NCBI GenBank assembly: GCA_009380095.1
Contig: WHSL01000018.1
Span: 1 to 46,696 of the forward strand
DNA: 46,696 bases
Reading direction: 5' to 3'
Origin: Streptosporangiales bacterium
GTDB taxonomy: Bacteria; Actinomycetota; Actinomycetes; Streptosporangiales; Streptosporangiaceae
Each line of letters opens with the position of its first letter. The first letter of the stretch is position 1. Below the pieces are notes generated by a model. That model did no database searches. It was not told the origin of the DNA and worked only from the letters and a program-made list of their open reading frames with translations. A program made the translations under genes and the position numbers. Shown here piece after piece: positions 33,960 through 43,364 of this stretch.

Positions 33960-35384
33960 ATGAGACATCGTTTGCGGTCCCCTCTCACCGGCATGTTCGC
34001 CCTCGCCGCACTGGTCCTGCCGCTGGCGGCCGGGTGCGGCGGAGGCGGCGCGGGCCCGGGCCTCGACCCGAACCGCAACGCCGACGCCACGGACGTGACG
34101 CTGCGCATCGCGGCCAACGCCGTGGCCGGCGGCAAGAACGCCACCGGCGCCCAGTGGATCAACGAGTACGTGATCCCCACGTTCACCCAGCGGATGAAGG
34201 CCAAGGGCGTGAACGTGAAGGTCACGTTCGAGGGCGCCGGGGTGGAGGACGAGCAGTACAAGACCAAGCGCGCGCTGGATCTGAAGACCCGTTCCGGCGC
34301 CGACCTGATGAACCTCGACGGCATCTGGACCGGCGAGTTCGCCCAGGCCGGGTACCTGCTGCCGCTGGAGCAGGTGGTCGGGGAGAAGGCGAACTCCTGG
34401 GATGGCTGGTCGCAGATCCCCGGCCCCATCCAGGGCAACTCCAGCTTCAACGGCAAGCGGTACGGCCTGCCGTGGGGCACCGACGGCCGGGTGATCTTCT
34501 ACAACAAGGAGCTGTTCACCAAGGCCGGGCTGCCCGCCACCTGGCAGCCGAAGAGCTGGGATGACATCCTCGCCGCCGTCCGGGAGCTGAAGAAGCTGCC
34601 CGGGGTCACTCCGGTCCAGCTCAACGCGGGCACCGCGATGGGTGAGGCCACCACCATGCAGGGCGTGCTGCCGATGCTCGCCGGCACCGGCCGCGACGTC
34701 TACGCGAACGGCAAGTGGATGGGCGCGAGCCCGCAGCTCAACGAGGTCCTCGGGCTGTACAAGACGATCTTCGACGAGGGCCTCGGCGACAAGGAGGTCC
34801 AGCTCCAGGCGAAGGGGCGCGACAAGTCGTTCGCCGAGTTCGCCGAGGACAAGGTGGGCATCCTGTTCGAGGGCGACTACTTCTGGCGCTCGGTGATCAA
34901 TCCCGACGAGGGCATCGCCCCGATGGAGGACCGCGACGCCACGGTGGGCTACGCGCTCATCCCCGCCGCGCGCCCCGGCTCGGGCGTACGGGGCCAGGAC
35001 CACGTCAGCTACTCCGGCGGCGCCACCTGGATGATCAACCCGAACACGGAGTACCCGCAGCAGGCCTGGGAGCTGCTCACGTTCATGGGCTCCGCCGAGG
35101 CGGTCCGCAAGGCGAACGAGCTCACGTCCATCGGTATCACCCAGCGCACCGACGTGAACGAGCAGGTGCTGGCCGATGACCCGCTGTTGAAGATGATCAG
35201 CGAGCAGGTCCTGCCGATCACCTCCACCCGGCCGTCGCTGGCGGCGTACACGGAGGTGTCCGTGGCCCTGCAGCAGGCGACCGCCGACATCGTCAGCGGG
35301 AGGTCACCGCAGCAGGCCGCGCAGACCTACAAGGCCAGCGTGGAACGGGCGGCCGGTGGCGCAGCCAACGTCTCCACCGGCTGA
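33960..35384 (+). CDS. sugar ABC transporter substrate-binding lipoprotein
   Basis: A 474-residue extracellular solute-binding protein of the carbohydrate (family 1, MalE/UgpB-like) group. The signal MRHRLRSPLTG with a hydrophobic core ends at a lipobox LAAGC (C26), so it is anchored to the outer face of the membrane. YGLPWGTDGRVIFYNKELFTKAGLP is characteristic of sugar-binding proteins, followed by KVGILFEGDYFWRSVINPDE and GGATWMINPNTEYPQQAWELLTFM. ATG at 33960 has GGAGGCGAG upstream. The end overlaps the first permease gene by 29 bp. The neighbouring ribokinase gene points to a pentose or similar sugar; this is inference. Confidence 0.88.
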   Translation: MRHRLRSPLTGMFALAALVLPLAAGCGGGGAGPGLDPNRNADATDVTLRIAANAVAGGKNATGAQWINEYVIPTFTQRMKAKGVNVKVTFEGAGVEDEQYKTKRALDLKTRSGADLMNLDGIWTGEFAQAGYLLPLEQVVGEKANSWDGWSQIPGPIQGNSSFNGKRYGLPWGTDGRVIFYNKELFTKAGLPATWQPKSWDDILAAVRELKKLPGVTPVQLNAGTAMGEATTMQGVLPMLAGTGRDVYANGKWMGASPQLNEVLGLYKTIFDEGLGDKEVQLQAKGRDKSFAEFAEDKVGILFEGDYFWRSVINPDEGIAPMEDRDATVGYALIPAARPGSGVRGQDHVSYSGGATWMINPNTEYPQQAWELLTFMGSAEAVRKANELTSIGITQRTDVNEQVLADDPLLKMISEQVLPITSTRPSLAAYTEVSVALQQATADIVSGRSPQQAAQTYKASVERAAGGAANVSTG

Positions 35385-36297
35385 GCCCGCGGTCGCGGAC
35401 GAGGCCGCGCCGGGCCGTACGGACGGCTCGGACGCGGCCGGCCTCGGCCGCCTCCGGGCCGCGCTGTTCGTCACCCCGGCGCTGCTGATCATCGGGGTCT
35501 TCCTGGTCTTCCCCGCCCTGTGGACGCTCTACCTGGGCGTCACGGACTACCGGCTGACCGGGATCGCGGCCGCGCGGCCGAGCTTCGTGGGGTTCGCGAA
35601 CTACGTACGGGCCCTCACGGACCCGCTGTTCCACAACGCGCTCTGGCTGACCCTGCTGTTCGTGTTCGGTTCGGCGATCATCGGGCAGACCGTGCTCGGC
35701 TTCGGCCTGGCCTGGACGCTGCGCTCCGCCCCGCGCTGGGTCCGCGGCACCGTGGAGTCGCTGGTGCTGCTGGCCTGGATCCTGCCCGGCGTCGTCGTCG
35801 CGTTCCTGTGGATCGCGCTGCTCGACTCCGACCGCGGCACGCTCAACGCGCTGCTCGGCACGGCCGGCCACGCGTGGCTCGTGGACAACCCGATGACCGT
35901 GCTGATCGTGTTCAACACCTGGCGCGGCACCGCGTTCTCCATGATGCTCTTCGCCGCGGCGCTGGCCGCGCTGCCGCCCTCCCAGCTGGAGACGGCGCGG
36001 CTGGCCGGCGCGTCCGGCTGGCAGACGGTCCGCGACGTGGTGCTGCCGCACCTGCGCCGGCACCTGCTCACCAACACGCTGCTGATCAGCCTGTGGACGT
36101 TCAACGACTTCACGCCGTACCTGATCACGGCCGGCAACCCGGACCACCGGTCCGAGGTCCTGCCGGTCTACATCTATCTGACCGCCATCCCCGGCGGGCA
36201 GCTCGGCTTCGGCAGCGCGATCTCGCTGCTCATGCTGGTCATCAACCTGGCGCTGGCGTTCTTCTACCTGCGCCTGCTGCGGGAGCGGCGGTCGTGA
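35356..36297 (+). CDS. sugar ABC transporter permease (MalF-like)
   Basis: A 313-residue inner-membrane permease with about six helices starting near residue 35 (ALFVTPALLIIGVFLVFPALWTLYLG). The ATPase-contacting EAA loop is in LETARLAGASGWQTVRDVVLPHL. The end FGSAISLLMLVINLALAFFYL is typical of MalF-type subunits. The first 34 residues are a charged cytoplasmic tail. GTG at 35356 lies inside the 3' end of the binding-protein gene. It is followed directly by the second permease with overlapping stop and start (TGATG). Confidence 0.87.
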   Translation: MAQPTSPPAEPAVADEAAPGRTDGSDAAGLGRLRAALFVTPALLIIGVFLVFPALWTLYLGVTDYRLTGIAAARPSFVGFANYVRALTDPLFHNALWLTLLFVFGSAIIGQTVLGFGLAWTLRSAPRWVRGTVESLVLLAWILPGVVVAFLWIALLDSDRGTLNALLGTAGHAWLVDNPMTVLIVFNTWRGTAFSMMLFAAALAALPPSQLETARLAGASGWQTVRDVVLPHLRRHLLTNTLLISLWTFNDFTPYLITAGNPDHRSEVLPVYIYLTAIPGGQLGFGSAISLLMLVINLALAFFYLRLLRERRS

Positions 36298-37129
36298 TGC
36301 CCCCCGTGTTCACGCCCGCGGCGTTCGTCCGCCGGATCGGCTTCTACGTGCTGGTCGGGCTCGTCGCGGCGTTCTTCGCGATCCCGCTGCTCTGGCTGCT
36401 GACGGCGCCGTTCGACACCACGCCCGCGTACGGGGTCCAAGTCCCCGACTTCACCCTGGGCAACTTCCGCACCCTGCTGGCCAACGAGCAGGCCATGATC
36501 TCGCTGGGCGAGTCGGTGATCCTCGCGCTCGGGTCGATGGCGGTCACGGTGGGCGGCGCGGCACTGGCCGCGTACGCGCTCAGCCGCGTCGCCGTCCCCG
36601 GCCGGGGCGCGCTGCTCTACCTGCTCCTGCTGCTGTCCTCGGTGGTCACCGGCACGACCGCGATGGTGCCGATCTTCCTGCTGATGTTCGAGGCCGGGCT
36701 GATCGACAGCCGGGCCGGGGTGGTGCTGGTGATGACCGGCGGCCTGCTGCCCGCCGCGATCTTCATCCTGAAGGACTTCATGGACGCGACGCCGCGCTCG
36801 TACGAGGAGTCGGCGCGGGTCTTCGGCGCCCGGCCGCTGCAGATCCTCTGGCACGTGGTGGTCCCGATCACCCGGCCCGGGCTGGCCACGATCGCGGTCT
36901 GGGCCACCGTGCAGGTGTGGGGCAACTTTCTGGTGCCGTTCATCCTGTTCACGGACCCGGCCAAGCAGCCCGCCGCGGTGATCATGCACACCTTCTATAC
37001 CGAGGGCGGGCAGCCCAAGCTCGCGCTGATCTCGGCGTTCTCGCTGCTGTACTCGGCGCCGGTGGTGGCCATGTACGTGTTCGTCAGCCGCCGGTACGGT
37101 TTCCGGTTCCACGGAGGGATCAAGCGCTG

Positions 37130-37130
<1 letters not shown>
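36297..37130 (+). CDS. sugar ABC transporter permease (MalG-like)
   Basis: A 277-residue second permease subunit with about six helices (FYVLVGLVAAFFAIPLLWLL near the start). FTLGNFRTLLAN and AAYALSRVAVPGRGALLYLLLL follow. The EAA loop is in YEESARVFGARPLQILWHVVVPITRPGLA, and the MalG-type C-terminus is YVFVSRRYGFRFHGGIKR. The ATG lies in TGATG, overlapping the previous stop; a GTG one codon earlier is possible. It forms the heterodimeric pore with the MalF-like subunit. Confidence 0.87.
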
Positions 37131-38190
<1,060 letters not shown>

Positions 38191-38194
<4 letters not shown>

Positions 38195-38355
38195 CGATTC
38201 CCCGCGAGCCGACCGGCCGGGCCGTCGGCGTCTGGGGCGTGGCGGTGGCGGTCTACCTGATCGCGTTCTTCCACCGGACCAGCCTCGGCGTCGCCGCGCT
38301 CGATGCGCAGGACCGGTTCGCTCGCGCCCGCACGCGCCGCCTGACCCGCCCCTGA
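38191..38355 (+). pseudogene. MFS transporter remnant, internally deleted
   Basis: A 54-codon frame starts with GTG overlapping the ATPase stop codon. GVWGVAVAVYLIAFFHRTSLGVAALDAQDRF is the first membrane helix and following loop of an MFS transporter. It then jumps to a short basic tail ARTRRLTRP and a stop. The rest of the transporter (about 350 residues) is missing, as if an internal deletion joined the two ends. It was probably once the last gene of the sugar operon. Confidence 0.65.
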
Positions 38356-38425
38356 GGAGGGCGGCCAGCCCTGCGCGAGGGGGCGAGCGGCCGACAAATC
38401 GCCCATCGCGGTCGTTATCGTCACC

Positions 38426-38464
38426 AGATTCGGGGCGATACGTGTCGTCGCGGAGATTCGGGGC
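38426..38464. repeat. 11-bp direct repeat AGATTCGGGGC
   Basis: AGATTCGGGGC occurs at 38426-38436 and again at 38454-38464, a 28-bp period, in the non-coding gap after the MFS remnant. It could be a regulator site or chance; no gene start follows closely on either strand. Confidence 0.3.
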
Positions 38465-38596
38465 TATCTACTCTGAGTGATCAGATCGCCACGCGGGGTC
38501 ATCGACTCGAACATTGCGTCACGATGCCGGACAACGTGGACGGCCCGCACCGCCGGCGGGGAGCTCATCGGCTTCGGCGGCCCCGGAGAGCCGCGT

Positions 38597-38854
38597 TCAC
38601 TGGCGGTAGCCCTCGACCTCGCTGGCCGGGCGGACCGCGGCGTCGTCGGGGTTCTCGCCGAACTCCTCCCGCGCCCGCCGCTGCCGCAGCAGATCCCAGC
38701 ACTGGTCGAGGTTGCGCTCCAGCGCCCGCAGCCGCGACCGGCCCGACTCGCCGAGGCCCCCGGCCCCGGCCTGGCCGCGCAGCTCCCGCTCCTCGTTGAC
38801 CAGCTCGGAGATGCGTCCAAGAACCTCGGCGTCCCCACTGTCCGGCGTGCTCAT
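38597..38854 (-). CDS. DUF2630 family protein
   Basis: An 85-residue cytoplasmic protein of the DUF2630 family. EVLGRISELVNEERELRG, RLRALERNLDQCWDLLRQRRAREEFGENPDDAAVRPASEVEGY matches the family along its length and is probably a helical hairpin. Function unknown. ATG at 38854 is preceded by GGAGACGCG. The gene is divergent from the glycerophosphodiesterase gene across 253 bp and appears to stand alone. Confidence 0.85.
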   Translation of the reverse strand: MSTPDSGDAEVLGRISELVNEERELRGQAGAGGLGESGRSRLRALERNLDQCWDLLRQRRAREEFGENPDDAAVRPASEVEGYRQ

Positions 38855-39050
38855 CGCGTCTCCTTCACTCGGCGGTCACAGAGCGCGGGCCTCGGAGCCC
38901 GTGCATCCCTGACCGGTTCCCTCTCCGTTCCCTTCCCTGTCCCGGCCGCGCTCGCCCCCGCTGCGGACCGGTGTCCGTTTTGCGGTCGTCCGGGACCGAC
39001 GACGTCTCGTAAGTGCAGCGTCACTTTCCGCTCTCTCTGCGTCAATTCAG

Positions 39051-39063
39051 GAGGTTCAACCTC
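39051..39063. promoter_or_regulatory. palindrome GAGGTT-C-AACCTC upstream of the GDPD gene
   Basis: A perfect 6+6 bp inverted repeat with a single central base lies 45 bp before the glycerophosphodiesterase start. The position suits an operator in a leader or promoter, but no regulator is known for it and the match may be chance. Confidence 0.3.
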
Positions 39064-39107
39064 AGGGAGGCGGCTCCGCATGGTGACCGCATCCGGAAGG
39101 GGGCTCG

Positions 39108-40028
39108 ATGTTCCGGTTTTTCGGTGTCTTCGTCGGTGTCGTCGCCTTGCTGGCGACGACCCTCGTCTCGGTACTGTCCCCGTCGCCCGTCCAGGCGGCT
39201 CCCCGGCTGACCGACGGCCCGCGCTCGATCGCGGCGGCCGAGGTGCCGGACGGCCCCGCCGTCATCGCGCACCGCGGTGCCTCCGCGTACACGCCCGAGA
39301 ACACCATGGCCGCCTTCGAGCGAGCCCGCGAGATGGACGCGGACGTGGTGGAGACCGACGTCCAGCGCAGCAAGGACGGCGTGCTCGTCCTACTGCACGA
39401 CACCACGCTCGACCGCACCACCGACGTCGAGCGGCGATACCCGGACCGGGCACCGTGGAATGTGCGCGACTTCACGTACGCGGAGATCCGCAAGCTGGAC
39501 GCCGGCTCGTGGCGCGGCGAGAGGTTCGAGGACGAGCGCATCCCCACCCTGAACCGGCTGCTCGCCGAGCTCACCGGCAGCGGCATGGGGCTGCGGCTGG
39601 AGGTCAAGTCGCCGGAGCTGTACCCGGGGATCGGGGAGGACGTACGGGACGCGTTCCAGGCCCGTCCGTACTGGCTGGTGCCGGGGCGGCTCGTGGTGCA
39701 GAGCTTCGACTGGGAGTTCATGCGGGACTTCACCCGGCTGCTGCCGTCGGTGCCCGCGGGCCTGCTCGGCACGCCGGACAGTGATGAGCTGGCCGATCTC
39801 GCCGAGTACGCGGACGAGGTCAATCCCAAGCACACCACCGTGGACGGCGACTACGTGGACCGCGTCCACAAGCTGGGGATGGACTGCCACCTGTGGACGG
39901 TGGACGAGGAGGAGGACATCGAACGCGCCCTCGACCTCGGCACGGACGGCATCATCAGCAACCGTCCCGACGTCGCCCGCGAGGTCCTCGACGAACATCG
40001 GGCCGAGGAGCGGCCCGCCGCCGCCTGA
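39108..40028 (+). CDS. secreted glycerophosphodiester phosphodiesterase
   Basis: A 306-residue GDPD-family TIM-barrel enzyme hydrolysing glycerophosphodiesters to glycerol-3-phosphate and an alcohol. A Sec signal peptide at residues 1-30 (FFGVFVGVVALLATTLVSVL, then PVQA before the likely cut) shows export. Catalytic motifs are VIAHRGASAYTPENT (H55-R56, E64), ETDVQRSKDGVLVLLHDTTLDRTTD and LRLEVKSPELYP. HLWTVDEEEDIERALDLGTDGIISNRPD is the C-terminal signature. ATG at 39108 has GAAGGGGG upstream. It probably recycles phospholipid or teichoic-acid breakdown products. No PHO box with correct spacing was found. Confidence 0.9.
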   Translation: MFRFFGVFVGVVALLATTLVSVLSPSPVQAAPRLTDGPRSIAAAEVPDGPAVIAHRGASAYTPENTMAAFERAREMDADVVETDVQRSKDGVLVLLHDTTLDRTTDVERRYPDRAPWNVRDFTYAEIRKLDAGSWRGERFEDERIPTLNRLLAELTGSGMGLRLEVKSPELYPGIGEDVRDAFQARPYWLVPGRLVVQSFDWEFMRDFTRLLPSVPAGLLGTPDSDELADLAEYADEVNPKHTTVDGDYVDRVHKLGMDCHLWTVDEEEDIERALDLGTDGIISNRPDVAREVLDEHRAEERPAAA

Positions 40029-40033
40029 CCGCC

Positions 40034-42460
40034 CTACAGGGCGAGGTCGAACCAGACCACCTTGCCGGTGCCCGTGCGGTGGGTGCCCCAGCGCCGGGCC
40101 AGGCTGCTGACCAGGAAGACGCCGCGCCCGCTCTCCTCGTCGTCCCGCGGGCGGCACAGGTTCGGCAGGTGATGGCCGGTGTCGTCGACCTCGCAGAGCA
40201 GCACGTCGGTGCGGATCAGGCGCAGCCCGACCGGGCCCGCCGCATACCGTACGGCGTTCGTGAGCAGCTCGCTGACCAGCAGCTCCACCGTCTCGGCGAG
40301 CTCCTCGAGGTCCCACCCGCGCAGCGCGGCGCGGGTGAGGGCGCGGGCCCGCCGCACCTCGGCGGGCTCCGCGGACAGCCGCCAGGACACCACGTCCTCA
40401 CCGGGCAGCCCGCTGAACCTGGCCACCAGCAGCGCCACGTCGTCGAGCCGGTCCGCGGTGCACAGCGCGTGGATCACCGCGTCGCTCACCTCGTCGAGCG
40501 GCCGGTCCCGCCCGGCCAGCTCCACCCGGAGCGCGTTCAGCCCCACGTCGATGTCCTGGTCGCGGAGCTCCACCAGCCCGTCGGTGCACAGCACCAGGCG
40601 GCTGCCGGGCGGGGCGGGCACGCGGAGCGTGCCGAACGGCACCCCGCCCACCCCGATCGGCGCCCCGGACGGGATCTCCAGCAGCTCGCTGCGCCCGTCC
40701 GGGTGGATCAGGACCGGCGGGATGTGTCCGGCGTTGCCGATGTCGCAGGCGTGCGTGACCGGGTCGTACACGCAGTAGACGCAGGTGGCGATGCGGTCGT
40801 CGCCGAGCCGCTGCGCCAGCTCGTCGAGCTGCCGGAGCACCTCCTCGGGCGGCAGGTCGAGCGGCGCGAGCGTGCGGACCGCCGTACGGAGCTGGCCCAT
40901 CACCGAGGCCGACTGCAGGCCGTGCCCCATCACGTCCCCCATCACCAGCGCCACCCGGCCGCCGGGCAGCGGGATCGTGTCGAACCAGTCCCCGCCCACC
41001 TTGACGGCGCGGCTGGCCGGCAGATAGCGGTAGCGCACCTCGAGGCCCGGCAGGTCGGGCGGGCCGTCGGGCAGCATGCCGCGCTGCAGGGTGTCGGAGG
41101 CGCGGCTCTCCTGCCGGAACAGCCGGGCGTTGTCCATGGACAGCGCGGCCCGCTGGGCGAGCGCCTCCGCGGCGTCCACGTCCATGCCGTCGAAACAGAG
41201 CCGCTCGGGCTTGCGCTGCAGCACCAGGTTGCCGAGCGCCACCCCGCGGGCCACCAGCGGCACGATCAGCAGCGACTGGCCGGCCAGTAACGTCTTCAGG
41301 TCGCGGCCGGGCATGGTGAGGCCGATCGCCTCCGCCATCGCCGAGGTCACCCGGGGGATGTGCACGGCCCGGCCGCTGGTCATCGCGCTGGCCCACGGGC
41401 TGCCCTCCGGCAGCCGGAACACCTCGCCCACCGGGACCACGGTGTCCCACCGGCCGGGCCGGTCGTCGTGCGCGACGGCGAGGCGCCTCACGAGATAGCC
41501 GTCGCCGGGGCGCGGCCGGATGTCCTCGCCCGAGCTGTACTCGTCGAGCAGGTGGATGCCGGCGAAGTCGGCGAACCGCGGCACCAGCGCCTCGGCCAGC
41601 TCGCGCGCGGTCTGCTCGAGGTTGAGCGAGGTGCCCACGCGGGCGCCCGTCTCGTTCAGGAAGGCCAGCCGTTCCTGCGCGGCCCGGGCCTCGATCAGCT
41701 CGTCCTCCGCCGCGTCCGCCGCGGAGACGCGCTCGGCCGGCTCCAGCCGGGCCTGCGGCACGAGCGGCCGGTGCCGGGCGGCGGTGCCCCAGTACGGCGC
41801 GAACGGCAGCTCGGCGGTGAGGCTGAGGCTCATCGCCGGGTAGCCGGCCCGCCGTACGTGCTCCATCAGCCGCTCGCCGGTCTCCGCGCCCATCGTGCGC
41901 AGCACGTCGAGTATCTGGTCGCCCAGCGACTTGCCCGCCTCCGGCGGCGCGGGGACGACGACCGGGTCGACGTGGAAGAGCCGCACCCCGAGGTCGTCGG
42001 CGATCGGGTGGTCGGGCGGGGCGAGCAGCGTCTCGCCGGACAGCGACAGCCCGGGGCCGGAGGCACGCAGCCGCTCGGCGTCGGTGGCGAACGCGAGCGC
42101 CCCGCCACCGGCCTCGGCGGTGAGCGGATAGATCCACCAGGCCACGTCCCGCACCGGGCGGCCGCCGCAGGGCCGGACCGCTCCGGCCGCGCAGTGCACC
42201 ATGGGGGCGCCGGCCGCCGGTTCGGCGGGCCGCAGCGCCGAGACGAACGGATCCTCCCCGTCGGGGGAGAACGTGATCAGCAGGCGCAGCTCCATGCCGA
42301 GCGCGTGCTCCGCACGGATGCCGAACAGGTCCTCGGCCGCGGCGTTCCAGTGCCGCACCCGCCCGGCGTCGTCGAGCACGAGCACGGACATGCGGGCCAG
42401 CCCGTACAGCCGAGGCCCGCGTGGAACGGTTTCGGGCAGCGGCCGGTCGACGTCGATCAC
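40034..42460 (-). CDS. PAS-GAF-SpoIIE phosphatase fused to an HATPase domain
   Basis: An 808-residue cytoplasmic regulator. A PAS-like domain lies at about residues 23-80 (MSVLVLDDAGRVRHWNAAAEDLFGI). A GAF domain is at about 310-480 (ARVGTSLNLEQTARELAEALVPRFADFAGIHLL). The PP2C/SpoIIE domain is at about 500-700 with metal-binding VGGDWFD and MGDVMGHGLQSASVMGQL. The C-terminal GHKL ATPase (about 715-805) has ELLVSELLTNAVRYA, CEVDDTG and GRGVFLVSSLARRWG. Such proteins combine a phosphatase that activates an anti-anti-sigma factor with an anti-sigma-like kinase module. GTG at 42460 has GGAGGGG upstream. It is convergent with the GDPD gene, with only 5 bp between stop codons. Confidence 0.9.
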   Translation of the reverse strand: MIDVDRPLPETVPRGPRLYGLARMSVLVLDDAGRVRHWNAAAEDLFGIRAEHALGMELRLLITFSPDGEDPFVSALRPAEPAAGAPMVHCAAGAVRPCGGRPVRDVAWWIYPLTAEAGGGALAFATDAERLRASGPGLSLSGETLLAPPDHPIADDLGVRLFHVDPVVVPAPPEAGKSLGDQILDVLRTMGAETGERLMEHVRRAGYPAMSLSLTAELPFAPYWGTAARHRPLVPQARLEPAERVSAADAAEDELIEARAAQERLAFLNETGARVGTSLNLEQTARELAEALVPRFADFAGIHLLDEYSSGEDIRPRPGDGYLVRRLAVAHDDRPGRWDTVVPVGEVFRLPEGSPWASAMTSGRAVHIPRVTSAMAEAIGLTMPGRDLKTLLAGQSLLIVPLVARGVALGNLVLQRKPERLCFDGMDVDAAEALAQRAALSMDNARLFRQESRASDTLQRGMLPDGPPDLPGLEVRYRYLPASRAVKVGGDWFDTIPLPGGRVALVMGDVMGHGLQSASVMGQLRTAVRTLAPLDLPPEEVLRQLDELAQRLGDDRIATCVYCVYDPVTHACDIGNAGHIPPVLIHPDGRSELLEIPSGAPIGVGGVPFGTLRVPAPPGSRLVLCTDGLVELRDQDIDVGLNALRVELAGRDRPLDEVSDAVIHALCTADRLDDVALLVARFSGLPGEDVVSWRLSAEPAEVRRARALTRAALRGWDLEELAETVELLVSELLTNAVRYAAGPVGLRLIRTDVLLCEVDDTGHHLPNLCRPRDDEESGRGVFLVSSLARRWGTHRTGTGKVVWFDLAL

Positions 42461-42585
42461 TGCAGCCCCTCCATCGCGCAGTGGCGCCTCACGTCCGTCG
42501 AGACGCCGCCTCCCATCGGCTGTCAATACGACACGTGAGGTCGAAACTACAAGTGGTGACGACGCCGCGTGGGCGAATCGCGAGA

Positions 42586-42609
42586 AGAGCCTCCTGGTGA
42601 GGAGCCTCT
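42586..42609 (-). terminator. possible terminator after the TetR gene
   Basis: AGAG-C-CTCCT (42586-42595) can pair with AGGAG-C-CTCT (42600-42609) around GGTG, with one C-C mismatch. It lies just downstream of the minus-strand TetR stop. Modest stability and no T-run keep this uncertain. Confidence 0.35.
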
Positions 42610-42627
42610 CGGGCGCGTCGGAGGGGC

Positions 42628-43242
42628 TCAGTCCGGCGGCGGGGGCGTCTCCGCGAGGCAGGTCTCCAGCACTCGGGTGAGCCGGTCGACGACCGCCGTA
42701 CGGTCCGCCGCCACCGCGAGCGACTCACCGACGTCGAGCCGTCGCAGTGTGCCGAGGCCGATCACCACCGCCACGGTGAGCGACGCGCGGAGGCGCGGGT
42801 CTCCGCCGCCGAGCCGCTCGGCGAGCGGGTCGATGATGACCGAGTTGAGCCGCTCCACCCAGATCGACTTGAGGTCGGGGTCATCGGCGGAGCGGTCCAG
42901 GGCGCGCAGCAGCGGGCTCGACGGCCCGCCCGCGTCCCTGTCCACCAGGTACTCCGCCAGGCGGCGCGGCAGTTCCTCCGGCTCGGCGTCCAGCACCCGG
43001 GGCAGCGGCGCCTCCAGCGCGATGACCTCCATCAGCAGCCCGCGTTTGGAGCCGAAGTAGCGGTTGATCAGGGCGACGCTCACGCCGGCCTCGGCGGCGA
43101 TGGCCCGACAGGAGACCGGCTGGTAGCCGTGCCGGGTGAACAGCTCCCGGGCGGCGTCGAGGATGCGGGCGGAGGTGGCCTCGCGGTCGCGCTGACGCGT
43201 GCCGGCTGCGGGGTCGGCTGCGGGCGGGGCGGTCGGCGGCAA
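42628..43242 (-). CDS. TetR family repressor of the adjacent efflux operon
   Basis: A 204-residue TetR-family protein. The helix-turn-helix is SARILDAARELFTRHGYQPVSCRAIAAEAGVSVALINRYFGSKRGLLMEVIAL (about residues 24-76). The C-terminal ligand domain includes DDPDLKSIWVERLNSVIIDPLAERLGGGDPRLRASLTVAVVIGLG. The start is probably TTG at 43242, with GAGGTGA upstream. It is divergent from the DHA2 transporter across 122 bp containing a promoter with a TetR-type inverted repeat. The expected role is repression of that transporter, and perhaps itself, until an inducer binds. Confidence 0.9.
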   Translation of the reverse strand: MPPTAPPAADPAAGTRQRDREATSARILDAARELFTRHGYQPVSCRAIAAEAGVSVALINRYFGSKRGLLMEVIALEAPLPRVLDAEPEELPRRLAEYLVDRDAGGPSSPLLRALDRSADDPDLKSIWVERLNSVIIDPLAERLGGGDPRLRASLTVAVVIGLGTLRRLDVGESLAVAADRTAVVDRLTRVLETCLAETPPPPD

Positions 43243-43277
43243 TCTGTCACCTCGGTCGTCGGTGGCGGGGCTTCAGT

Positions 43278-43305
43278 TTGACAAGTAAACACCCGTTTAC
43301 ATAAA
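43278..43305 (+). promoter_or_regulatory. efflux operon promoter with TetR-type operator
   Basis: A consensus -35 TTGACA (43278-43283) and a -10-like CATAAA (43300-43305) are 16 bp apart. The inverted repeat GTAAAC-ACCC-GTTTAC (43285-43300) fills the spacer, so a bound repressor would block RNA polymerase. The divergent TetR gene is the obvious candidate to bind it. Confidence 0.8.
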
Positions 43306-43364
43306 TTTACCTGCAGAGTACACCTAAGCAAACCCCCAAGCAGAGACCAGAGGTGGCAATCTCG

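Noticed and set aside
39048-39066. Possible PHO box (ATTCA...GTTCA) upstream of the GDPD gene
   Set aside because: The two half-sites are 9 bp apart instead of 11 and the first is imperfect. The same bases are better described as the palindrome GAGGTTCAACCTC.
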